From positions 1 to 6,414 of the forward strand of contig JALVYZ010000419.1 of NCBI GenBank assembly GCA_027037705.1: DNA of 6,414 nucleotides, read 5' to 3'. A program made the position numbers and the translations under genes. The stretch comes from a bacterium (GTDB taxonomy: Bacteria > DYJV01 > JALVYZ01). The notes under the pieces are model-generated. The model saw nothing but the letters and a program-made list of their open reading frames with translations. It did no database searches and was not told the DNA's origin. Below, in pieces: positions 1 through 5,386 of the stretch. Numbering within the stretch: position 1 is the stretch's first letter; each line of letters opens with the position of its first letter.

Positions 1-621
1 CCTGATATTGTAATTAATTCAGCAGGTCAGGATAATCATTTTACAGATCCAATTACAAATATGAATATATCTGCTCGTGGATATGCAAAATTAAATGAAA
101 TGATAAATCCAGATATTGCTGTACTTGAAGGTGGTTATTCAGTTGAAGGAGCATTGCCTTATACAAATTGTGGAATAATAATGGCAATGTCAGGGATAGA
201 TTATTCAGGTGTAATAGAGCCAGACTATGATGAAGATGAAATTTCAGAATCTGAATCTATTATGAAGAGAATCAAACAAGTCGTTCAAGAAGTATGGACA
301 AGATGGCAGATGAGAGATGAGTTGAGAAAAAAGCATATTGGGAATAATGAAATTTTAAGATTTAGAAGAAGTGTATATTATGATGAAGCAGGTATAACTG
401 AATATCAGAATGAAGAAATTTATTTATGTAAAAAATGTCAATCTTTTACAGCTATTGACTCAGAAGGAGACTATTACAGAATTTTAGCTTTTCTTTTAAG
501 TTATGATATATGTGAACAATGCAAAAATAAAGCAAAAAGCTTATTAGACAAAGTTAATAAAGGTTATTATCATAAAATTTACTGGCATGATAAAAGTAAA
601 GATGAATATTTAACTTTATGA
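1..621 (+). CDS. Histone-deacetylase-superfamily enzyme (AcuC / acetylpolyamine amidohydrolase-like), C-terminal part
   Basis: The frame is open from base 1 and ends at TGA 619-621, giving 206 visible residues; the N-terminal part lies outside the window. The family comprises zinc-dependent hydrolases that remove acetyl groups from lysine, polyamines or similar amines. Visible signatures are PDIVINSAGQDNHFTDP (residues 1-17), where Asp11 matches the third zinc ligand of HDACs, then the NISARGY stretch, and VLEGGYS (about 41-47), whose Tyr46 matches the transition-state-stabilising tyrosine. The visible part of the active site therefore looks intact; the His-His pair and the other zinc ligands would be upstream. 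After about residue 70 the HDAC fold should be ending, but a charged tail of about 130 residues follows. It contains CKKC (143-146) and CEQC (171-174), a possible zinc-binding knuckle. The substrate cannot be told from sequence. The gene converges with the ligase gene 7 bases away. Family assignment is firm; the exact function is not. Confidence 0.85.
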   Translation, partial: PDIVINSAGQDNHFTDPITNMNISARGYAKLNEMINPDIAVLEGGYSVEGALPYTNCGIIMAMSGIDYSGVIEPDYDEDEISESESIMKRIKQVVQEVWTRWQMRDELRKKHIGNNEILRFRRSVYYDEAGITEYQNEEIYLCKKCQSFTAIDSEGDYYRILAFLLSYDICEQCKNKAKSLLDKVNKGYYHKIYWHDKSKDEYLTL

Positions 622-628
622 TAAAAAG

Positions 629-1750
629 CTAAATGGTTAAAGAGTAAGGTTTCTTAATTAGTCTATATATAACTCCTAAAGAAAACCAAAAAAATAATTT
701 AACTTCAGAATCACCAAAATTATTTTCTGTTAATCCTTCTAACAAATACAAAGTTACTAAAAAAATTCCTAATATTGAATAATGAGAATCTCTTATTTTT
801 TCAAATAATTTGATGTAAATTGTACCAAAAAGAACTAAAAATATAATAACAGCAGGTAATCCATAATATGTGGCAATTGTTAAAAAACCATTATGAGGAT
901 GTGACCTTATCCAGCATTTAATATTGGTTTCCTTCTTTATCATTTTTTTAAATTTTTCAGGAACACCAAAAATTGGATATTTTTTTATATATTCAAATGA
1001 TTTTTTCCATAAAAAAATCCTTGTTTCAGTACTTGAACATACATCTTTATTTTTTTGAAAAATCTCATTTGTTTTTTTATGTAGATAAGGAAAATTTAAG
1101 TATGCTAAAAACATAACAAAAATTATAAAAAAATTAACAAATATTAACTTCTTATTTAAGAAAAAATTCATCATTAAAATAACAAGAAAAAAGTATAAAA
1201 TCGGACCTCTTCTCATTGAAAAAATAAGACCTGCGAAAATAATTAAAAATGAAAACAAGTAAAAATAAAAATCTTTTTTGTTTTTATTATAATTAACTAC
1301 TGCTAAAAAATATCCAATGATACCTGCTAATGCCCAGTTATTAGCTGCAGTTAATGCATGAGAGTAAAATCCTTTAACATCTATATGTTGAATAAAATAC
1401 TGCATGTAAATTCCATAAACAATTGAAAAAATAGCTGATATCATAAAAAACTTAAATATTTTTTCCTCTTTTACAAGAAAATATCCGCAGAAAAAACTTA
1501 AAAACAACCAGCCATGAAAGAGTTTTTTTAAAGAAAATTTCATTGTTTTTAAAATGAAAAATTTATATATCAATGAAATATCAATCCAGATAATAAATAG
1601 CAAAAAAATAATTCCAAAAGGAAAATCTCTTAAATAAATTTCTTTTTTAAAAATCTTGGAGATTAATATTGCTATTAAAATTCCAAGACATATCTCAGTA
1701 GCAGCAATTGATATAAAAGAAGAAAGTGCAAAAAGATTATTTATGATCAT
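629..1750 (-). CDS. O-antigen ligase / Wzy polymerase family membrane protein
   Basis: The product is a 373-residue, very hydrophobic protein with about 10-12 predicted membrane helices. A larger soluble loop at about 219-290 lies between late helices, as in the Wzy_C family. Members join or polymerise lipid-linked glycans at the outer face of the inner membrane, for example O-antigen onto lipid A-core. Family-like motifs are GFYSHALT (127-134), SMRRGP (178-183, with paired arginines), ETRIFLWKK (242-250), SHPHNGFL (283-290, with the histidines expected near the catalytic loop) and TENNFGDSEV (341-350). The start is ATG at 1750-1748. An in-frame stop at 1807-1805 bars any long extension, and no alternative upstream start is seen. 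No Shine-Dalgarno sequence precedes this start; the leader is repeat DNA. The gene lies downstream of hisF on the same strand after a 94-base gap. Whether it acts as ligase or polymerase cannot be decided, because no other glycan genes are visible. Confidence 0.85.
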   Translation of the reverse strand: MIINNLFALSSFISIAATEICLGILIAILISKIFKKEIYLRDFPFGIIFLLFIIWIDISLIYKFFILKTMKFSLKKLFHGWLFLSFFCGYFLVKEEKIFKFFMISAIFSIVYGIYMQYFIQHIDVKGFYSHALTAANNWALAGIIGYFLAVVNYNKNKKDFYFYLFSFLIIFAGLIFSMRRGPILYFFLVILMMNFFLNKKLIFVNFFIIFVMFLAYLNFPYLHKKTNEIFQKNKDVCSSTETRIFLWKKSFEYIKKYPIFGVPEKFKKMIKKETNIKCWIRSHPHNGFLTIATYYGLPAVIIFLVLFGTIYIKLFEKIRDSHYSILGIFLVTLYLLEGLTENNFGDSEVKLFFWFSLGVIYRLIKKPYSLTI

Positions 1751-1759
1751 AGTTATAGT

Positions 1760-1794
1760 GATTCGTGATTTGTGACTCGTAATTCGTGTTATTT
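1760..1794. repeat. Degenerate heptamer array A (GATTCGT type)
   Basis: Successive 7-base units read on the plus strand are GATTCGT (1760), GATTTGT (1767), GACTCGT (1774), AATTCGT (1781) and a weak fifth unit GTTATTT (1788). The first four differ from GATTCGT at no more than one or two positions. The array lies directly upstream of the ligase start and is non-coding on both strands as far as I can see. Degenerate heptamer repeats of this general style are known between genes in various bacteria; their role is unknown. Confidence 0.75.
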
Positions 1795-1804
1795 GAGTTT
1801 TTGT

Positions 1805-1846
1805 TTATATCTTCCTCCTTCAACCTTCCGCCTTCCACCTTCTATC
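1805..1846. repeat. Degenerate heptamer array B (GGYGGAA type)
   Basis: Six contiguous 7-base units read on the minus strand from 1846 down to 1805: GATAGAA, GGTGGAA, GGCGGAA, GGTTGAA, GGAGGAA and GATATAA. All end in AA, and the four central units share GG at positions 1-2 and GAA at 5-7. The first unit begins inside the TGA stop codon of hisF (1847-1845), and TAG follows in frame as a second stop. The consensus is unlike array A, 10 bases away, although the unit length is the same. Confidence 0.75.
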
Positions 1847-2627
1847 ACAACCTCACATTAACTCCATTTTTCTTTAAAAATTCTTTAGTTTCTCTTATTG
1901 TGTATTCTCGGTAATGGAAAATAGAAGCAGCTAAAGCAGCACTTGCATTTGCAATTTTAAAAGCATCTAAAATATGCTGTAAATTTCCAACTCCTCCAGA
2001 GGCTATTACAGGAATTTTTAATGTATTTGAATAATATTCTGTAAGTTCCAAATCATAACCAATTTTTGTTCCATCTCTATCCATACTTGTTAACAATATC
2101 TCTCCAGCACCATAATCTTCAACAATTTTTGCCCATTTTAAAGCATCTATCCCTGTTGGAGTTCTACCTCCATTAATAAAAACTTCCCATTTAAATCCTT
2201 TAAATTCAATAAAATCTGGATGGTTACATCTTTTAGCATCAACTGCTACAACAATACATTGAGAACCAAACCTTTTTGCTGCTTCTTCAATAAATTTTGG
2301 ATTTTTAACTGCAGCAGTATTTATAGAAACTTTATCAGCACCAGCATTTAAAAGATTTCTAATATCGTCAAGAGTTCTTATTCCTCCCCCAACAGTGAAT
2401 GGCATAAAGATATTTTCTGCAGTTCTTTTAACAACATCAATCATAATGTTTCTTTTCTCATAAGAAGCTGTTATATCAAGGAAAACAAGCTCATCTGCTT
2501 CTTGTTTATCGTATTCAATAGCATTTTCAACAGGATCTCCAGCATCTCTTAAATCTAAAAAATTCACACCTTTTACAACTCTACCTTCTTTAACATCAAG
2601 ACAGGGAATTATTCTCTTAGCAAGCAT
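1845..2627 (-). CDS. hisF: Imidazole glycerol phosphate synthase cyclase subunit HisF
   Basis: The product is 260 residues long, the usual size for HisF. HisF pairs with the glutaminase HisH in the cytoplasm. It uses ammonia and PRFAR to make imidazole glycerol phosphate for histidine synthesis, and AICAR that returns to purine synthesis. The sequence gives a complete (beta-alpha)8 barrel. The two catalytic aspartates fall at the textbook positions: Asp11 in IIPCLDV and Asp130 in VVAVDAKR. Phosphate-binding loops are seen at VGGGIR (79-84) and SGGVG (210-214), and the ITASYEKR loop (52-59) is typical. The start ATG at 2627-2625 fits the conserved [13 protein letters not shown]-terminus, although no clear Shine-Dalgarno lies upstream. 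The gene is divergent from the LOG-transketolase operon. No hisH or other his gene is visible within the window, so the partner must be encoded elsewhere. The stop codon abuts a heptamer repeat array. Confidence 0.98.
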   Translation of the reverse strand: MLAKRIIPCLDVKEGRVVKGVNFLDLRDAGDPVENAIEYDKQEADELVFLDITASYEKRNIMIDVVKRTAENIFMPFTVGGGIRTLDDIRNLLNAGADKVSINTAAVKNPKFIEEAAKRFGSQCIVVAVDAKRCNHPDFIEFKGFKWEVFINGGRTPTGIDALKWAKIVEDYGAGEILLTSMDRDGTKIGYDLELTEYYSNTLKIPVIASGGVGNLQHILDAFKIANASAALAASIFHYREYTIRETKEFLKKNGVNVRL

Positions 2628-2693
2628 GGTAAATTGCTTACTATTTTATTAAAAATTTGTCAATTCTAACTTTAGATGGTTCTAAAAAATACC

Positions 2694-2722
2694 TTGACAC
2701 AAAATATTTTTTTATTTAAAAT
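2694..2722 (+). promoter_or_regulatory. Sigma70-type promoter for the LOG-transketolase operon
   Basis: A perfect -35 box TTGACA (2694-2699) is followed after 17 bases by TAAAAT (2717-2722), which matches the -10 consensus at 5 of 6 positions. Transcription would start near 2729, leaving a leader of about 20 bases before the ATG at 2749. The spacing and match are good, but the region is AT-rich, so the -10 box alone would carry little weight; the -35 box makes the case. Confidence 0.7.
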
Positions 2723-2738
2723 TTTCATCTCAAACTCT

Positions 2739-2744
2739 GGAGGA
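2739..2744 (+). promoter_or_regulatory. Ribosome binding site of the LOG-family gene
   Basis: GGAGGA lies 4 bases before the ATG at 2749 (5 bases if only GGAGG pairs). It is a near-perfect Shine-Dalgarno sequence and supports this start. It contrasts with the absence of any such site before hisF and the ligase gene. Confidence 0.85.
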
Positions 2745-2748
2745 AAAA

Positions 2749-3462
2749 ATGGATAATAACTTTAATTCAGAATTTATACAAAATGAACAATATTTAATTG
2801 ATAATTTCAAAGTTCAGGATACTTGGCGTATTTTTAGAATTATGGCTGAACTTGTTGAAGGATTTGATGCTTTATCAAAAATCCCAAAAGCTGTAACTGT
2901 ATTTGGCTCAGCAAGAGTTAACGAAGATGATGTATATTACCAAAAGGCAAGATTTATTGGAAAATTACTTGCTGAAAACAATATCCCTGTTTTAACAGGT
3001 GGAGGTCCTGGGATTATGGAAGCTGCTAATAGGGGAGCTTATGAGAATAACGGCTTATCAGTTGGACTTAACATAGAATTACCTATGGAACAAAAACCTA
3101 ATCCTTATTTAAATCTTTTAATTAGTTTTAAATATTTCTTTGTTAGAAAATTGATGTTAATAAAATATGGCTGGACTTATGTTATTTTTCCAGGGGGATT
3201 TGGGACATTAGATGAATTTTTTGAAGCTGTTACATTGATTCAAACTAATAAAATTAAACCTTTTCCTATTATTTTAGTTGGAAGTGAATATTGGGAAGGG
3301 CTAATAAATTGGTTAAATGACACAATTCTTTTTAATGAATTTATAAAAAAAGAAGATCTTGAAATTTTTAAAATCATTGATGATCCATATGAAATACTTA
3401 ATGAAATAATAAGATGTGTAAAAGATGAGGAATGTTTAAAAAAGAGGAGAGAAAATGAATAG
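2749..3462 (+). CDS. LOG-family (TIGR00730) nucleoside 5'-monophosphate phosphoribohydrolase
   Basis: The product is 237 residues, a cytoplasmic Rossmann-like protein. The family hydrolyses the N-glycosidic bond of nucleoside 5'-monophosphates, giving free base and ribose 5-phosphate; plant and some bacterial members act on cytokinin ribotides. Family marks are VFGSAR (51-56), TGGGPGIMEAANRGA (83-97), FVRK (131-134) and PGGFGTLDE (148-156), the last holding the conserved catalytic and substrate residues. The N-terminal WRIFRIMAELVEGFDAL stretch (26-42) is typical of the longer bacterial subgroup. It is the first gene of an operon: a promoter and strong ribosome binding site precede it, and its last codons overlap the transketolase start by 8 bases. 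The substrate in this organism is unknown; AMP-type nucleotides are the conservative guess. A true cytokinin role is possible but unsupported. Older annotations call such proteins 'lysine decarboxylase', which is incorrect. Confidence 0.93.
   Translation: MDNNFNSEFIQNEQYLIDNFKVQDTWRIFRIMAELVEGFDALSKIPKAVTVFGSARVNEDDVYYQKARFIGKLLAENNIPVLTGGGPGIMEAANRGAYENNGLSVGLNIELPMEQKPNPYLNLLISFKYFFVRKLMLIKYGWTYVIFPGGFGTLDEFFEAVTLIQTNKIKPFPIILVGSEYWEGLINWLNDTILFNEFIKKEDLEIFKIIDDPYEILNEIIRCVKDEECLKKRRENE
3444..3450 (+). promoter_or_regulatory. Ribosome binding site of transketolase inside the LOG-family gene
   Basis: GAGGAGA lies within the last codons of the upstream gene, 4 bases before ATG 3455-3457; the upstream stop TAG is at 3460-3462. 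Ribosomes finishing the first gene pass over this site, so translational coupling is likely. Confidence 0.75.
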
Positions 3463-5362
3463 ATTTTTTAATCATGAAATTACAGAAGAAGAAATTAAAG
3501 AATTAAAAGAATTATCAAGACTTTGTCGTGGTGATATACTTAAAATGACAACATTAGCAGGATGTGGTCATCCCGGTGGTTCAATGTCATCTATTGATAT
3601 CTATTTAACATTATTAAAATTTGCTAATTTAAATCCAGATAACATTGAAGATTTAAATCGTGATAGAATTGTTATTAGTCATGGACATATTTCTCCATGT
3701 GCTTATTCTGCTCTTGGAAGAATGGAATTTTTCCCAATTGATGAAGCAATTGCTTATTTTAGAAAAGCTGAGAGCATATTTGAGGGACATGTAGAAAGAG
3801 ATATTCCAGGAATTGAATGGACAACAGGAAATTTGGGACAGGGACTATCTGCAGCTTGTGGATTTGCTGTTGCCTCAAAGGTTCTTGGAATTCAAAACCA
3901 TATATTTGTATTAATGGGAGATGGAGAACAGCAAAAAGGTCAAATCTCTGAAGCAAGAAGATTTGCTACTAAATTTAATCTTACTAATATTACTGTTTTA
4001 ATAGATTACAATAGATTACAGATAAGTGGAGAGATATTTGATGTTATGCCTCAGGATATAAAGGCAAATTACGAATCTGACGGATGGGAAGTTTTATACA
4101 TTAATGGACACGATTTTAAAGAAATTTTTGATGCAATAAAATACAGTGTTAATAAAAAAGATAAACCTGTGGCAATAATTGCAAGAACTGTAATGGGTAA
4201 AGGTGTCTCATTTATGGAAAACAAAGAAAAATATCATGGTTCTGCCCTTTCAGAAGATCAATTAGTAGATGCACTGAAAGAATTAAATATTGAAAATGAC
4301 TTAAATAAATATAAAGAAATGAGAAAAAATTTTAAAAGGAAAACCTATAGAGAAATAAAATACCCAGAAATAGAAATTAATACAGGTAAACCAAGAGATT
4401 ATGAGAAAAATGTTTTAACAGATAATAGAAGTGCATTTGGTAATGCGCTTTTAGATTTAGCAGATTTGAATAAAGGAAAATTTGTTGTTTATGATTGTGA
4501 TTTAACAGGATCTGTAAAAACAAAATCATTTGGAGATAAATATCCAGAAAACTTCTTTCAAAGCGGCATTCAAGAACATAATACAGCTACAATGGCAGGA
4601 GCAACATCATTATTTCCTGTAATTTCAATATTTGCTGACTTTGGAGTTTTTGGTGTAGATGAAACATACAATCAGCATAGATTAAATGATATAAATCATA
4701 CAAATTTAAAATTAGTTTGTACCCATATTGGTCTAAATGTTGGAGAAGATGGGAAAACTCATCACTGTATTGATTATATAGGAATTTTTTCAAATCTATA
4801 TGGCTATAAATTAATTATTCCTGCAGATCCTAATCAAACAGACAGAGCATTTAGATATATGGTAAAAGAGAAGGGAAATTTCTTTCTTGGTATGGGAAGA
4901 GCTAAAACACCTGTAATTATAGATGATAATGGCAATCCAATATTTGCAGGAGATTATAAATTTGAATATGGGAAAGCTGATCTTTTACGAGATGGCGATA
5001 AAGGTGCAATAATAACTTATGGTTCATTAATCCCAAGAGCAATTAAAGCTTGGGAAATTTTAAAAGAAAAAGGAATATTGGTAAAAGTGTATAATATGAG
5101 CACACCAAAAGATATTGATACCAAAATGTTAAAAGATTCAGCAAATACAGGATTAATTATAACATATGAAGACCATAATGTTTATACAGGTATTGGAACT
5201 ATTATAGCAAAAGAATTATTTAAAAATAATATTCAAACAAAACTTATAAATTTAGGAATTGAAAATTATGCTTATTCTGGGATACCAGATGAAATATACG
5301 ATTGCGCAGGATTAAGTGTTGAAAGGCTTGTCAATATAATAGAAAAAGAGGTGTTGGCTTAG
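3455..5362 (+). CDS. tkt: Transketolase, single chain
   Basis: The product is 635 residues, close to the usual full-length size, and contains both the N-terminal (TPP/metal) and C-terminal halves. Transketolase moves two-carbon ketol units between sugar phosphates, linking ribose 5-phosphate and xylulose 5-phosphate to glycolytic sugars. Motifs in order are CGHPGGS (37-43), HGH (76-78), GNLGQGLSAA (126-135 region), GDGEQQKGQ (155-163, Mg-TPP site) with Asn186 in DYN, TVMGKGVSFME (245-255), Arg325 in TDNRSAFGNAL, GIQEHN (371-376) with Glu374 as the probable TPP-activating glutamate, His424, GEDGKTHH (430-437), and GRAKTPVI (481-488) with probable phosphate-binding Arg482. The transketolase C-terminal domain spans about 510-635. 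Phrases such as GIQEHN and GRAKTPVI look closer to the two-subunit (split) type than to E. coli TktA. A charged linker at about 285-320 joins the halves. The gene is second in the operon, and its stop codon lies in a hairpin loop. Confidence 0.95.
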   Translation: MNRFFNHEITEEEIKELKELSRLCRGDILKMTTLAGCGHPGGSMSSIDIYLTLLKFANLNPDNIEDLNRDRIVISHGHISPCAYSALGRMEFFPIDEAIAYFRKAESIFEGHVERDIPGIEWTTGNLGQGLSAACGFAVASKVLGIQNHIFVLMGDGEQQKGQISEARRFATKFNLTNITVLIDYNRLQISGEIFDVMPQDIKANYESDGWEVLYINGHDFKEIFDAIKYSVNKKDKPVAIIARTVMGKGVSFMENKEKYHGSALSEDQLVDALKELNIENDLNKYKEMRKNFKRKTYREIKYPEIEINTGKPRDYEKNVLTDNRSAFGNALLDLADLNKGKFVVYDCDLTGSVKTKSFGDKYPENFFQSGIQEHNTATMAGATSLFPVISIFADFGVFGVDETYNQHRLNDINHTNLKLVCTHIGLNVGEDGKTHHCIDYIGIFSNLYGYKLIIPADPNQTDRAFRYMVKEKGNFFLGMGRAKTPVIIDDNGNPIFAGDYKFEYGKADLLRDGDKGAIITYGSLIPRAIKAWEILKEKGILVKVYNMSTPKDIDTKMLKDSANTGLIITYEDHNVYTGIGTIIAKELFKNNIQTKLINLGIENYAYSGIPDEIYDCAGLSVERLVNIIEKEVLA

Positions 5363-5375
5363 CTCCAACACCTCT
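5347..5375. terminator. Bidirectional intrinsic terminator between transketolase and malic enzyme
   Basis: A perfect 11-bp inverted repeat has arms at 5347-5357 (AGAGGTGTTGG) and 5365-5375 and a 7-base loop. On the minus strand the hairpin is followed by TTTTTCT, a good U-tract for ending malic enzyme transcripts; it begins 11 bases past that gene's stop codon. On the plus strand the tail is weaker (AAATTTAATA). The transketolase stop TAG (5360-5362) lies in the loop, and one arm encodes the protein's last residues. Confidence 0.85.
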
Positions 5376-5386
5376 AAATTTAATAT

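Noticed and set aside
1751-1844. CRISPR array or small RNA gene in the hisF-ligase gap.
   Set aside because: The repeats are contiguous 7-base units with no spacers, and I see no stable hairpin or promoter-terminator pair.
1845-2627. The HisF homologue next to an O-antigen ligase could be the sugar-amidation paralogue (WbuZ type) rather than histidine HisF.
   Set aside because: The sequence keeps both catalytic aspartates (11 and 130) and the canonical IIPCLDV and VAVDAKR contexts, as expected for true HisF. No WbuX/PseA-like or HisH-like gene is adjacent.
2635-2663. Minus-strand TTGACA (2663-2658) as a -35 box for hisF.
   Set aside because: At 15-18 bases downstream the only candidate -10 boxes (such as TAAGCA) match poorly, and the implied start would leave almost no leader. 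hisF probably has a promoter in this gap, but I cannot place it.
3759-3956. Open frame on the minus strand inside transketolase.
   Set aside because: It is antisense to the conserved GNLGQG and GDGEQQKGQ motifs, has no ribosome binding site, and its translation shows no recognisable family; it is a shadow of the real gene.
4001-4020. Perfect 10-base tandem duplication (ATAGATTACA twice) inside transketolase.
   Set aside because: The two copies are read in different frames and encode the conserved TPP-site segment around IDYNRLQISG, so the repeat is coincidental codon usage, not an insertion.
4587-4793. Second minus-strand open frame inside transketolase.
   Set aside because: It is antisense to the conserved catalytic and GEDGKTHH region, low in complexity, and without start signals.
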